Assembly (NCBI RefSeq): GCF_014207435.1
Contig: NZ_JACHGH010000003.1
Location: 310,001-374,000, forward strand
Source of the DNA: Salirhabdus euzebyi
GTDB lineage: Bacteria; Bacillota; Bacilli; Bacillales; Alkalibacillaceae
Length of the DNA: 64,000 nucleotides
Reading direction: 5' to 3'
Positions 27,986 to 37,522 of this stretch are shown in pieces. Both the position numbers and the translations under genes were made by a program. Every line of letters starts with the position of its first letter. Within the stretch, counting starts at the first letter, position 1. The notes under the pieces were generated by a model. That model had not been told where the DNA came from and searched no databases. It saw nothing but the letters and a program-made list of their open reading frames with translations.

Positions 27986-28984
27986 TTATTCTTCCTTCTG
28001 CTGATTGTCTACTAAATTGGAAAACAATCCGTAAACAAAAGCATGGGCATCAAATGGCTGTAAATCTGTCACTTTTTCACCTAAACCTACATATTTAACC
28101 GGAATAGATAGTTCGTTACGAATGGCTAATACAATTCCACCTTTCGCAGTACCATCTAATTTAGATAGAACAATCCCAGTCACATCTGTAGCTTGGGAGA
28201 AAGTTTTTGCCTGACTCATGGCATTCTGCCCTGTTGTCGCATCTAAAACAAGTAACACTTCATGAGGTGCATCAGGAACTTCTCGTGTAATAACACGCTT
28301 CACTTTTGTTAGCTCATTCATTAAGTTTACTTTATTTTGTAATCTACCAGCTGTATCACATAGAAGGACGTCTACACCACGGGATTTAGCTGCTTGAACA
28401 GCATCATACATTACTGCTGCAGGATCACTGCCTTCACTATGCTTAATTACCTCTACACCAACACGCTCTCCCCATACTTCAAGCTGTTCAATTGCTCCAG
28501 CTCTAAACGTATCACCAGCAGCTAACATGACCGTTTTTCCTTCTTCTTTTAAACGATGGGCAAGCTTTCCGATTGTCGTTGTTTTTCCAACACCGTTAAC
28601 CCCAACAAAAAGAACTACGGAAAGCCCATCTTCTTGAATATTTAGTTTTTCAATTTCTTCATTATCTTGACCGTAATAGATTTCAACAAGTTTTTCAGAA
28701 ATAACTTCTGTAACCAGCGCTGTATCTTTAATATTACGTCGTTTCACTTCCATCTCTAGCTCTTCCATTAAGTCCATTACCGTTTGGACGCCAACATCAG
28801 CGGAAATCAATACTTCTTCAAGCTCTTCAAAGAATTCCTCATCGACACTTCGGTATTTAGCTACTAAATCATTCATTTTTGATGCAAAAGAATCTCTTGT
28901 TTTTGTTAGTCCTTCTTTAAACTTTTCCGAAACTTCTTCTGACTGTTTGTTAAATTTCTCTTTTAACTTTTTGAAAAAACTCAA
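27986..28984 (-). CDS. ftsY: FtsY, SRP receptor GTPase
   Basis: A 332-residue SRP receptor. A short basic/acidic N-terminal A-type region and helical N domain (about 1-110) precede the G domain with VGVNGVGKTTTIGKLA, DTAGRLQNKVNLM and SKLDGTAKGGIVL. It receives ribosome-SRP complexes at the membrane. The start is TTG at 28982-28984 after AAGGAAGAC. It lies 15 bases after smc. Confidence 0.97.
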   Translation of the reverse strand: MSFFKKLKEKFNKQSEEVSEKFKEGLTKTRDSFASKMNDLVAKYRSVDEEFFEELEEVLISADVGVQTVMDLMEELEMEVKRRNIKDTALVTEVISEKLVEIYYGQDNEEIEKLNIQEDGLSVVLFVGVNGVGKTTTIGKLAHRLKEEGKTVMLAAGDTFRAGAIEQLEVWGERVGVEVIKHSEGSDPAAVMYDAVQAAKSRGVDVLLCDTAGRLQNKVNLMNELTKVKRVITREVPDAPHEVLLVLDATTGQNAMSQAKTFSQATDVTGIVLSKLDGTAKGGIVLAIRNELSIPVKYVGLGEKVTDLQPFDAHAFVYGLFSNLVDNQQKEE

Positions 28985-28999
28985 AATAAGTCTTCCTTT

Positions 29000-31900
29000 C
29001 TAAGCTTGTATCATTTTTTCTGTTTCTTCTAAACGCACAGACACTAATTTGGATACACCAGATTCCTGCATCGTAACGCCATATAGGACGTCTGCTTCTT
29101 CCATTGTACCTTTTCGGTGGGTAATAACGATAAACTGTGTTTGTTCACTAAAGAATTTTAAATATTGAGCAAATCGATTAACGTTCGCATCATCAAGTGC
29201 AGCTTCCACTTCATCTAGTACACAGAATGGTACAGGACGAACACGCAAAATTGCAAATAGAAGGGCGATTGCAGTTAAAGCTCGTTCTCCACCAGATAGC
29301 AGCCCTAGATTTTGTAGCTTCTTACCTGGAGGCTGCGCCACAATATCAACACCTGTTTCTAACATGTCTTCTGGATTTGTGAGTTTTAAATCTGCTCTAC
29401 CTCCACCAAACAACTCCGTGAATACAACGGAAAACTCCTTTTGTATTTGGAAGAAGGTTACCTCGAAACGTTTGACCATTTCTGTATCCATTTCTTTGAT
29501 TATCGAGTATAGTGTTGCTTTCGCTTCATTCAAATCATCTTGTTGTGATGATAGAAATTCATATCTTTCTTTTATTCTCTCATATTCATCAATTGCTCCA
29601 AGATTAACGTTCCCTAATTGGGTAATAGCCCGTTTAATCGATTTTACCATTTGTTTTGATTCTTCAATATTATCTGTTTTCCCAAAGTCAGCTTTCGCTT
29701 TTTCAAATGACATTGTATATTCTTCTTGTAAGAGAGTTAAGCGATTTTCCAATTCCACATCTAAGCGATTCGCTTTCACTTCTTTTTCTTGAAGATCAGA
29801 TGTCATTTGGTTTAATATTCTATTTTCCTCTTTTAATTCTCGTTCCATATCATTTGTCGCTTGAATTTTTTGTTGTCTTTCTTCCCGTTTTTGTCTAACT
29901 TTTAATTCCGTTTCCACTTTATGTTTTCTTTTTTGTTCCGTTTCTTTATCTATTTCTTCAGAGGTTTGTCCTTGTTCTTTAAGTACTTCTAATTCATGTA
30001 GTTCTTTTTCCACATTTCGCTTCTGCTCTTCATAGTCAAAGATTTGTTCGGTTAATGCGTTCACTTTTTCCCTTTGATTTTTAACGTTGCTTTCTTGCTC
30101 TGCTAAAACAACTTGAAGCTTGTTTAATTCACCTGTTAGCTTTTCTCGATTTTCTTGCATACTTGTATACTCATCAGATAGCTTCTTTATCTTTTCCTGA
30201 ACAGCAGATGCGGTTTCTTCTATTTGTATTAATCTTTTCGATATATCTTTTTTTGCATGAACTAAGTTTGATTCTTCATTAGAAAATTGTTGTTGTTCTT
30301 GGTCATATAAAGACAGGTGATCATTAATATTGGATAACTTTAATTCAATTTCTCGATACTGACCACTTAGGGCGTGTTCTTCATTACGAAGTACTGCTAG
30401 CTGTACTTCAAAGTCTTCTAATAAGTTCTCTTTTGCTTTAACGGATTCTCTTAGCTTTTCTACTTCTTTTTCAAAGGCTAAAGTCTTCGCTTCATAGTCA
30501 ACCAATCTAACGCTAGCTTCCTCTAGTTCTTTTTCACGGGTAAATAAGGAATGATTGGTCTTCTTCTGAGCTCCACCTGTCATAGATCCCCCAGGATTCA
30601 CGACATCCCCCTCAAGGGTGACAATACGGTACCGTCTACCTAACTGGGATGCGATATCGTTGGCATCCTTTAAGGTTTTCGTAATGACAATATTCCCCAA
30701 TAGGGACTTTAATGCCTTTTCATATTTGGAATCATAAGTTAGCAATTCTTCCGCAATTCCAACATAACCTGGATGATTGGTAATTTTACTGATTAATCCA
30801 GATGGTATATCTTTTGATTGAATAGATGTTAATGGTAAAAATGTTGCCCGACCATTGTTCGTACGTTTCAACCAATTAATTGCTTCCCGGGCAGCATCTT
30901 CATGTTGTACAATTATGTGCTGAGCTTGTCCCCCAAGAGCTGTTTCAATCGCTACAATAAATTCGTTTGGAATATCAATTTTCTCCGCTACAGCACCATG
31001 TATTCCTTGCAACTGATTTCGGTCTCTTGCTTTTAAAACTGCTTTTACGCCATGAAAAAACCCTGCAAAATCTTCTTTCATTTCTTCTAGCATTTCTTTT
31101 TTTGATTGGAGCTTTTGTAGTAATTGATTACCTTGATAAAGCTTCTGTTGTTGCTCCTGAATGTACTGATTATCTTTTTGAATCTCGGCTTTTAAGGACG
31201 AAAATTCCTTTTCCTTTTGCATTCTGTTCTGTTGTTTCGCTTCATACTTTTTGAACATTTCTTGCTTATCATTGTTTATCGTTTCCCTTTGCTGAATCAA
31301 ATCTTGAAAGCGCTCCGTCATTTTTGCTTCTTTCATTTTGTTATGTTCCAGCTGACGGTCTATTGTTTGGGTTTCATTTCGCTTAGCCGCTTGTTCATTT
31401 AAAAGCTCAATATAATCACTCTTTAATTCTTCAATAGTCGCTTCCAAACTGACTTGAGAACTACCTGTTTTGTCCGTTAACGTGGTAATGCTTTCTTTCG
31501 TTTTATTTCTTTCAGCTGCATATGCTTTTAATTTCGTATCTTCTGCTTCAAGCTGGTCTGTTAATTGGGTGATTTTCTCATAAGCCTTTTGTTGCTCTTG
31601 CGTTAATTTACCTTTATTTTCTTCATAATGCTTCCAACGCTCATGAAATAATCTTTTACGGCCTTCTAAGTTTTCCAACTCTTGCGTTAATGTTAATAAC
31701 GTACCTTGTAAATTTTCAATCGATTCATCTAAACGTTGAATTGCATATTTCTCTTGTTCGATTTTAGCCTCTTCTTGATTGATGTCGGTTTGCTTATGTA
31801 AAGCTTCTTGCTTTTTTATTTCGATTTCCTTTAGTAATTTTTCCCATTGCTCATGTAATAATTCAATTTCCGTAACGAGAAGAGACACTTCAAATTGCTG

Positions 31901-32566
31901 TAATTCATCTTTTTTCTTTAAATACTCTTGAGCCGTTTCTGCTTGCCTTTGTAGTGGCTCCAGTTGTCCCTCTATTTCATGGATAATATCTTCCACTCGG
32001 TAAAGGTTTTCCTGTGTTTCCGCGAGTTTCATTTCCGCTTTTCTTTTTCGTTGTTTATATTTCAATACACCTGCTGCTTCTTCGAAAATAGATCTTCTTT
32101 CCTCTGCCTTCGAACTTAATATTTCCTCTACTTTTCCTTGACTTATAATAGAAAACGCTTCTTTACCTAAACCAGAATCCATGAAAAGATCGATAATATC
32201 TTTTAGTCTACAGCTTTGTTGGTTAATTAAAAATTCGCTTTCCCCTGAACGATACACTCGTCTTGTAATGCTTACCTCCTGATAATCAATCGGTAAGGCA
32301 CTATCTTCATTATCCAAAACTAAAGAAACCTCTGCAAAGTTAAGAGCTTTTCGTGTATCACTACCAGCAAAAATAATGTCTTCCATTTTAGATCCACGAA
32401 GAGATCTAGCAGATTGTTCCCCTAATACCCAACGAATGGCATCCGTAATATTACTTTTCCCACTACCATTTGGGCCAACTACAGCTGTAACTCCTGGAAC
32501 AAACTCAACTGATACTCTTTCAGCAAACGATTTAAATCCTACTGTATCTAAACGTTTGAGGAACAT
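29000..32566 (-). CDS. smc: Smc, chromosome condensation and segregation ATPase
   Basis: A 1188-residue SMC protein. The N-terminal ATPase half carries Walker A GPNGSGKSNI (31-40). Two long coiled coils flank the hinge (about 510-650, with LQGIHGAVAEKIDIP and NPGGSMTGGAQ). The C-terminal half carries the signature LSGGERALTA and Walker B CVLDEVEAALDDANV. With ScpA and ScpB it organises newly replicated DNA. Full length with no break. It is preceded by a divergent DUF1128 gene, whereas in B. subtilis smc directly follows rnc. Confidence 0.98.
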   Translation of the reverse strand: MFLKRLDTVGFKSFAERVSVEFVPGVTAVVGPNGSGKSNITDAIRWVLGEQSARSLRGSKMEDIIFAGSDTRKALNFAEVSLVLDNEDSALPIDYQEVSITRRVYRSGESEFLINQQSCRLKDIIDLFMDSGLGKEAFSIISQGKVEEILSSKAEERRSIFEEAAGVLKYKQRKRKAEMKLAETQENLYRVEDIIHEIEGQLEPLQRQAETAQEYLKKKDELQQFEVSLLVTEIELLHEQWEKLLKEIEIKKQEALHKQTDINQEEAKIEQEKYAIQRLDESIENLQGTLLTLTQELENLEGRKRLFHERWKHYEENKGKLTQEQQKAYEKITQLTDQLEAEDTKLKAYAAERNKTKESITTLTDKTGSSQVSLEATIEELKSDYIELLNEQAAKRNETQTIDRQLEHNKMKEAKMTERFQDLIQQRETINNDKQEMFKKYEAKQQNRMQKEKEFSSLKAEIQKDNQYIQEQQQKLYQGNQLLQKLQSKKEMLEEMKEDFAGFFHGVKAVLKARDRNQLQGIHGAVAEKIDIPNEFIVAIETALGGQAQHIIVQHEDAAREAINWLKRTNNGRATFLPLTSIQSKDIPSGLISKITNHPGYVGIAEELLTYDSKYEKALKSLLGNIVITKTLKDANDIASQLGRRYRIVTLEGDVVNPGGSMTGGAQKKTNHSLFTREKELEEASVRLVDYEAKTLAFEKEVEKLRESVKAKENLLEDFEVQLAVLRNEEHALSGQYREIELKLSNINDHLSLYDQEQQQFSNEESNLVHAKKDISKRLIQIEETASAVQEKIKKLSDEYTSMQENREKLTGELNKLQVVLAEQESNVKNQREKVNALTEQIFDYEEQKRNVEKELHELEVLKEQGQTSEEIDKETEQKRKHKVETELKVRQKREERQQKIQATNDMERELKEENRILNQMTSDLQEKEVKANRLDVELENRLTLLQEEYTMSFEKAKADFGKTDNIEESKQMVKSIKRAITQLGNVNLGAIDEYERIKERYEFLSSQQDDLNEAKATLYSIIKEMDTEMVKRFEVTFFQIQKEFSVVFTELFGGGRADLKLTNPEDMLETGVDIVAQPPGKKLQNLGLLSGGERALTAIALLFAILRVRPVPFCVLDEVEAALDDANVNRFAQYLKFFSEQTQFIVITHRKGTMEEADVLYGVTMQESGVSKLVSVRLEETEKMIQA

Positions 32567-32714
32567 ATTCTTTTCCCCCTGTTATCTCTCTATTTATTGT
32601 TTTTCTTCACGAAATGTTATTAATTGTTTTATTTTAGCTTAGTATATTTTATCATAGTTTATATAAGTTAAGAAGAACATCCTAAGTATTAATAAGGTTT
32701 GGAGGAGCATAGTG

Positions 32715-32939
32715 ATGAATTTGAATGAGGCAACGGAACAGAACTTATCTTTTGTTATTCATGAGTTAGCTGAACAGTTACAAGTTATTAACCGTTCTAT
32801 ATTAGATCCAAAAGATTTTAGTTTAAAAGACTACGATGATTTGAAATCTATTTATGAAATGGTGAAAGCAAAAGGAAGAGTAAGTGTAGCAGAAATTCAC
32901 GCCATTATCGATGAATTAAGTAAGTATCGAGTTAAGTGA
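32715..32939 (+). CDS. DUF1128/UPF0435 protein (YfkK-like)
   Basis: A 74-residue helical protein on the plus strand. LAEQLQVINRSILDPKDFSLKDYDDLKSIYEMVK and VSVAEIHAIIDELSKYRVK (in parts) match the UPF0435 pattern of Bacillus YfkK. Function is unknown. The start is the ATG at 32715, seven bases after GGAGGAG; an adjacent GTG at 32712 is closer than usual. It sits alone between rnc and smc, opposite to both, and ends at a bidirectional terminator. In B. subtilis yfkK lies elsewhere, so this copy has moved or been inserted. Confidence 0.85.
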   Translation: MNLNEATEQNLSFVIHELAEQLQVINRSILDPKDFSLKDYDDLKSIYEMVKAKGRVSVAEIHAIIDELSKYRVK

Positions 32940-33011
32940 AAAGAGTAAACCAACAAGGGGATAACCTAAGGAACAAGCATATTCGTGCTATCTAAATTTC
33001 CCCTAAAGCAC

Positions 33012-33045
33012 AAAGAACCCTTATCGCAAATGATAAGGGTTCTTT
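33012..33045. terminator. Bidirectional terminator between the DUF1128 gene and rnc
   Basis: A perfect 14-bp stem AAAGAACCCTTATC / GATAAGGGTTCTTT with a 6-base loop. T tracts exist on both strands. It serves the plus-strand DUF1128 gene and the end of rnc. The bases 32940-33011 show nothing else. Confidence 0.92.
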
Positions 33046-33048
33046 TCA

Positions 33049-33741
33049 TTAATGATGCTTAATTTTAAGCTTCTCTAAAGCCTTTTTTGCAGCATGTTGT
33101 TCTGCTTCTTTCTTTGTTCGACCACTTCCAGACCCAAATATATTCTTTTGAATATACACATTCGCTACAAACTCACGATTATGTGCTGGACCCTTCTCTT
33201 CCACAATTGCATATTCAATTTGTCCATCTTTTTCTTGTTGTACGACTTCTTGTAATAGGCTTTTGTAATCCATCGCATGAGAAAAAGCACCTGGTTTAAT
33301 ACTTGGAAATACGAACGTTTCTAAAAACTGGAGAACTGCATCAAAATCTTGATCCAAATATAGAGCGCCGATAAAGGCTTCGAACGCGTCTGCTAATAAA
33401 GCAGGTCGTGTTCTTCCCCCGGTCATTTCTTCCCCTTTGCCAAGTAAAACTAATTCATTAAATTCTAACTCCTCAGCAAAATGGACGAGAGAAGGTTCAC
33501 ATACAATAGACGCTCGGAACTTCGTTAGTTCTCCTTCACTCATCTTAGGAAACTTTCTAAACAAATATTGTGATACAGCCAGTTCTAACACGGCGTCTCC
33601 TAAAAATTCAAGTCGTTCGTTATCCTCTAGTTCATTGTAACGATGCTCATTCACATAAGATGAATGGGTAAAAGCTTTGCGGAGTAGATGATGGTTTTTA
33701 AAGGAAACACCAATTTTTTCTTGAAATTGATCAAAATTCAC
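33049..33741 (-). CDS. rnc: Ribonuclease III
   Basis: A 230-residue RNase III. The catalytic domain has [29 protein letters not shown] (signature ERLEFLGDA) and [14 protein letters not shown]. The C-terminal dsRNA-binding domain (about 155-228) ends [16 protein letters not shown]. It processes rRNA precursors and double-stranded RNA. The start is GTG at 33739-33741, after AGGTGG; the upstream ATGs have no ribosome site. Confidence 0.96.
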   Translation of the reverse strand: MNFDQFQEKIGVSFKNHHLLRKAFTHSSYVNEHRYNELEDNERLEFLGDAVLELAVSQYLFRKFPKMSEGELTKFRASIVCEPSLVHFAEELEFNELVLLGKGEEMTGGRTRPALLADAFEAFIGALYLDQDFDAVLQFLETFVFPSIKPGAFSHAMDYKSLLQEVVQQEKDGQIEYAIVEEKGPAHNREFVANVYIQKNIFGSGSGRTKKEAEQHAAKKALEKLKIKHH

Positions 33742-33784
33742 GAAGAATGCCCACCTATCCATCATTTTGTTGTGATAATAATGA

Positions 33785-33812
33785 GAAAGCCCCGCTTATG
33801 AGCAGGACTTTC
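33785..33812 (-). terminator. Terminator after acpP
   Basis: GAAAGTCCTGCT, loop CATA, AGCGGGGCTTTC pairs along 12 bp with two G-T pairs, 10 bases after the acpP stop. The T tract is interrupted. Confidence 0.7.
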
Positions 33813-33822
33813 TATATATGCG

Positions 33823-34056
33823 TTACTGAATGCTGTTTATGTAGTTTACAGCATCGCCAACAGTTGAAATCTTTTCAGCTTCTTCATCAGAGATTTCCAT
33901 ATCGAACTCATCTTCAAGCTCCATAACTAATTCAACAACATCTAGAGAATCAGCTTCTAAATCATCTTTAAAAGATGCTTCCATTGTCACCTTAGACTCA
34001 TCAACATCTAAACGGTCAACGATAACCTTTTTTACTCTTTCAAATACATCTGCCAC
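33823..34056 (-). CDS. acpP: Acyl carrier protein
   Basis: A 77-residue acidic helical protein with the phosphopantetheine site [18 protein letters not shown] (the Ser of DSL). ACP carries growing acyl chains in type II fatty acid synthesis and supplies PlsX. The start ATG follows GGGGGTGAACGAAAG. It lies after fabG, with an unusual 123-base gap containing a palindromic element. Confidence 0.97.
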   Translation of the reverse strand: MADVFERVKKVIVDRLDVDESKVTMEASFKDDLEADSLDVVELVMELEDEFDMEISDEEAEKISTVGDAVNYINSIQ

Positions 34057-34116
34057 TTTCGTTCACCCCCTTTCTGGTACCCTACTGCCAATTTAATTTG
34101 GTAGACAGTTTGTGTC

Positions 34117-34171
34117 GGGTGCCAGTCACTTGCCGAAATTCTAACACGATTTCGATAAGTGACTGACACCC
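34117..34171. repeat. 55-nt palindromic element, REP-like
   Basis: Left arm GGGTGCCAGTCACTTGCC plus GAAAT (34117-34139) pairs over 23 bases with the right arm ATTTCGATAAGTGACTG plus ACACCC (34149-34171). The three differences are all compatible with G-T pairing. The loop is TCTAACACG. No T tract follows, so it is not a normal terminator. Similar GTGxCAGTCACTT-type palindromes are dispersed in Bacillaceae genomes and may be REP-like mobile units; the assignment is inference. Confidence 0.7.
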
Positions 34172-34179
34172 AATATACA

Positions 34180-34920
34180 CTACATTACCATTCCACCGTC
34201 AACGTGAAGGGTTTGTCCTGTCATATAGTTTGCATCATCAGATGCTAGAAATCTAACAACACGTGCAATGTCTTCTGGATTCCCTAAGCGATTTAGTGGA
34301 ATCATACTTAACATACTTTCTTTTGCTTCTTCAGGTAGTTTATCTGTCATATCCGTCGTAATGAATCCAGGAGCAACAGCATTTACTAATACATTTCGTG
34401 TAGCAAGCTCCTTTGCCGTTGTTTTTGTTAATCCAATAACACCAGCTTTTGCTGCTACATAGTTAGCTTGCCCCGCGTTACCAGAAACACCCACAATAGA
34501 TGCTATATTGATAATACGACCACTTTTTTGGCGCATCATTTGTCTAGTAACTGCTTTCGTCGTTAAAAATACTCCTTTAAGATTTGTTTGAATAACCTCA
34601 TCAAACTCTTCTTCTTTCATTCTCATTAATAAATTATCCCTCGTAATCCCAGCATTATTAACAAGAATATCTAAACTGCCAAAAGTATCAATTACTTGTT
34701 TAACCATGTCTTTTACATCTGCATCAGAAGAAACATTAGCTTGAATAGCAAAGGCTTCTCCACCATTCTTTTTAATTTCTTCTACCACTTCATTGGCTTT
34801 TTGTTCACTTCCTGCATAGTTAACAGCTACTTTAGCACCGTTCTTTGCTAATTCTAATGCAATCGCACGTCCAATTCCTCTTGATGCTCCAGTAACTAGT
34901 GCACTTTTACCTTCTAACAT
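34180..34920 (-). CDS. fabG: FabG, 3-oxoacyl-ACP reductase
   Basis: A 246-residue short-chain dehydrogenase. It has the NADPH-binding [29 protein letters not shown], and the catalytic Ser-Tyr-Lys in [23 protein letters not shown]. It reduces beta-ketoacyl-ACP in fatty-acid elongation. The ATG overlaps the fabD stop by one base (TAATG). It is part of the FapR-regulated fapR-plsX-fabD-fabG operon. Confidence 0.97.
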   Translation of the reverse strand: MLEGKSALVTGASRGIGRAIALELAKNGAKVAVNYAGSEQKANEVVEEIKKNGGEAFAIQANVSSDADVKDMVKQVIDTFGSLDILVNNAGITRDNLLMRMKEEEFDEVIQTNLKGVFLTTKAVTRQMMRQKSGRIINIASIVGVSGNAGQANYVAAKAGVIGLTKTTAKELATRNVLVNAVAPGFITTDMTDKLPEEAKESMLSMIPLNRLGNPEDIARVVRFLASDDANYMTGQTLHVDGGMVM

Positions 34921-35864
34921 TACTCAACCTCCTTATACCAATTTAAAAATTCATGTAGTGAATCTGGGTCTTGAATGGCGAATGTTTTCATTCTTCTATT
35001 TACTTTACGAACTAATCCAGATAAGACTTTTCCACTTCCTACTTCCACGAAAGCATCTATATCGTGTTCCATCATATTAGAAATGGTTTCTGAAAAACGT
35101 ACAGGTGAATATAGTTGTTGAACTAGTAAATCGTATATCTCTTCACTCTGTTGAGTTGGACTAGCTGTAACATTTGCATATATTGGTATATTTGCGTGTT
35201 GAATAGTTGTATCATGTAGCACATTTTTAAATTCCACACTCGCGGACTCCATTAAACGAGAATGGAACGGGCCACTTACGTTTAGTGGAATTACTCGTTT
35301 TGCTCCCGCTTCTTTTAAAGCTTCCGATGCTCTTTCGACTCCGGATTTTGTTCCAGAAATAACAATTTGGCCAGGACAATTATAGTTAGCAACGTCAACT
35401 ACTTCTTCATCAGAAGAGGCTTCAGATGTGATACGATCAACTGTGTCTTCATCTAACCCCAGCACAGCTGCCATAGCCCCTTTGCCTGAAGGATAGGCTT
35501 TTTCCATTAACCTTCCTCTCGTTTGCACGAGCTTAAGTGCATCCTCTACTTGCAACGAAGATCCGCATACGAGAGCACTATATTCTCCTAAACTATGCCC
35601 TGCTGCCATAACAGGTTTAACTCCTTCTTTTTCAAGTACCTTTGTAATAACGGCACTTGTTAAAAGTAAAGCAGGTTGAGCATGCTCCGTTTTCGTTAAC
35701 TCTTCCTGTGGCCCTTCAAACATTAGTGTTTTAATAGGTACGTTTAAAATTTCTTCGGCTTTGTCAATCAGTTGTTTCACTTCATCATCTTTTTCATAAA
35801 AAGCTTTTGCCATACCTATTTCTTGTGACCCTTGGCCTGGGAAAAGGAATACTACCTTTTTCAT
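34920..35864 (-). CDS. fabD: FabD, malonyl-CoA:ACP transacylase
   Basis: A 314-residue malonyl transferase with [17 protein letters not shown] at the N-terminus, the nucleophile in [12 protein letters not shown], and the active-site His in [11 protein letters not shown]. It loads malonyl units onto ACP. The ATG overlaps the plsX stop by 4 nt. It belongs to the FapR-regulated operon. Confidence 0.97.
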   Translation of the reverse strand: MKKVVFLFPGQGSQEIGMAKAFYEKDDEVKQLIDKAEEILNVPIKTLMFEGPQEELTKTEHAQPALLLTSAVITKVLEKEGVKPVMAAGHSLGEYSALVCGSSLQVEDALKLVQTRGRLMEKAYPSGKGAMAAVLGLDEDTVDRITSEASSDEEVVDVANYNCPGQIVISGTKSGVERASEALKEAGAKRVIPLNVSGPFHSRLMESASVEFKNVLHDTTIQHANIPIYANVTASPTQQSEEIYDLLVQQLYSPVRFSETISNMMEHDIDAFVEVGSGKVLSGLVRKVNRRMKTFAIQDPDSLHEFLNWYKEVE

Positions 35865-36871
35865 TCTTGTTCCTCCTCTTCCTCCATTTTCATTCGTTTT
35901 ACTGTTTCCTCAATTTTGGTCGTTACATTTTGTTCCACTAATTGACACGCCTGCTTAATCGCACTAAAAACGGCTGTGTCATTAGAGGATCCATGAGCCT
36001 TTATGACAGGAGCTGCTAGACCGAACAACCCAGCACCACCATATTCGGAATAATCCAGCTTACTTTTTAATGTTTTTAAATCCGATTTCATGACACTTGC
36101 AGCAATTTTCGTCTTTAAACTACTGTAGAATACTTCCTTCAGCATCTTAAACATCGAAAGTGCTGTACCTTCAATTGATTTCAAAGCGATATTACCTGAG
36201 AATCCATCGGTGACAACAACATCAGCAACACCTTCTAGTAAATCTCTTGCTTCCACGTTTCCAATAAAATTGATTGGCGCTTCTTCAAGCAATGTATAAG
36301 CTTTTTTAACTAACTCACTACCTTTTTGATTTTCTGTCCCAACATTTAGGAGACCAACTTTAGGATTAGAAATTCCTCTGACCTGTTCGGCATAAATAGA
36401 TCCCATTATTCCGTATTGTAGTAAGTGCTGAGGCTTTGCATCTACATTTGCTCCTACATCTAATAATAAAAATCCAGAACCGTCTATTGTTGGTAAAGTT
36501 GGGCTTAAAGCTGGTCTGTCAATTCCTTTTATTCTACCAACAATAAAAAGACCTGCACTCATTAGAGCACCCGTATTACCTGCAGAAATACAAGCATCTG
36601 CACGCCCTTCTTTCACTTCGTTAGCCATTAATACCATGGAAGCATTTTTTTTACGACGAACGGCTCGAACTGGCTCATCTTCACTTGAAATAACTTCAGT
36701 CGTATGTATAATTTCAATTCTATCAGTTGTGGATAGATGAGGTTTAATCTTTTCCTCATCACCTATTAACACAATCTGCAAATCACTTCTATCTTGAACA
36801 GCAAGACATGCTCCTTTTACTATAGCCTCTGGTGCATTGTCTCCTCCCATTGCGTCAATTGCTAGTTTCAT
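35861..36871 (-). CDS. plsX: PlsX, phosphate:acyl-ACP acyltransferase
   Basis: A 336-residue PlsX starting [20 protein letters not shown], with [19 protein letters not shown] and [15 protein letters not shown] conserved. It turns acyl-ACP into acyl-phosphate, the first step of phospholipid synthesis with PlsY. It follows fapR by 18 bases and is coupled to fabD. Confidence 0.97.
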   Translation of the reverse strand: MKLAIDAMGGDNAPEAIVKGACLAVQDRSDLQIVLIGDEEKIKPHLSTTDRIEIIHTTEVISSEDEPVRAVRRKKNASMVLMANEVKEGRADACISAGNTGALMSAGLFIVGRIKGIDRPALSPTLPTIDGSGFLLLDVGANVDAKPQHLLQYGIMGSIYAEQVRGISNPKVGLLNVGTENQKGSELVKKAYTLLEEAPINFIGNVEARDLLEGVADVVVTDGFSGNIALKSIEGTALSMFKMLKEVFYSSLKTKIAASVMKSDLKTLKSKLDYSEYGGAGLFGLAAPVIKAHGSSNDTAVFSAIKQACQLVEQNVTTKIEETVKRMKMEEEEEQE

Positions 36872-36889
36872 TTATTCGCCTCTCCTTTT

Positions 36890-37450
36890 TCAATCATTTG
36901 AGCGATACATTTCAAAGGTCCCTTTAAAAACGAGTTCATTTTCTACATAACTATTTACATCAACAATAGCTCTCCCTTTATCATCATGCCCTTTTACTGA
37001 GGCTTTTGCGACTACACGCTCACCTTGAAGAACCTGTCTCGTAAAACGTATTTCTGACTTAGCAGTTAATGCAAGTTGATCATTTATCACTGCAACAGCT
37101 AACGAATTTGCTTGGGCAAACAAATGATGCCCCCGAGCAATCTTATTACGTGAAAAAACATGCTCCTCACGTATATCCAAAATGGAAATAGCACGTTCAT
37201 CTAACTCTAAATCTACAATTTCACCAATCACTTCATCAATTGGTAAAGCTTTTACCGTTTCATTCCACTGATGAGTGGCCACTGATTTTATTCGTTCTCT
37301 TAATTCCGGTATGGATAATTCCATTCGGTCTAGACGTATCGTTTGTATACTAACACCAAACTTGGAAGCTAATTCCTCGTCTGTTATAAAGGGCATTTCT
37401 TTTATAGTTTCTTTTAGTTTTTCTTGTCTATCTTTTTTACTTGTTCTCAT
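36890..37450 (-). CDS. fapR: FapR, malonyl-CoA-responsive repressor of lipid synthesis
   Basis: A 186-residue FapR with an N-terminal helix-turn-helix ([25 protein letters not shown], about 20-45, in parts) and a C-terminal hot-dog domain (about 75-180) that binds malonyl-CoA. Malonyl-CoA releases it from DNA. It represses fatty-acid and phospholipid genes, and the operator on its own promoter (37468-37485) shows direct autoregulation of this operon. Confidence 0.97.
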   Translation of the reverse strand: MRTSKKDRQEKLKETIKEMPFITDEELASKFGVSIQTIRLDRMELSIPELRERIKSVATHQWNETVKALPIDEVIGEIVDLELDERAISILDIREEHVFSRNKIARGHHLFAQANSLAVAVINDQLALTAKSEIRFTRQVLQGERVVAKASVKGHDDKGRAIVDVNSYVENELVFKGTFEMYRSND

Positions 37451-37467
37451 ATTTTACACCGTCCATT

Positions 37468-37485
37468 TTATGACTAGGTACTAAT
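37468..37485 (-). promoter_or_regulatory. FapR operator
   Basis: ATTAGTACCTAGTCATAA on the minus strand closely fits the FapR box known from B. subtilis (TTAGTACCTAGTCTTAA-type). It lies just downstream of the -10 of the fapR promoter, covering the predicted transcription start, so binding would block initiation. Confidence 0.9.
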
Positions 37486-37488
37486 AGT

Positions 37489-37517
37489 AATATATAATAC
37501 CTAAAAACCAAATGCAA
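37489..37517 (-). promoter_or_regulatory. Sigma-A promoter of fapR-plsX-fabD-fabG
   Basis: On the minus strand TTGCAT (37512-37517), 17 bases, TATATT (37489-37494). It begins five bases after the recG stop and is followed at once by the FapR operator. Confidence 0.85.
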
Positions 37518-37522
37518 CGGTT

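Noticed and set aside
34057-34116. Second hairpin CTGCCAATTTAATTTGGTAG upstream of acpP as a terminator
   Set aside because: The stem is short and imperfect with no T tract, so it is probably chance.
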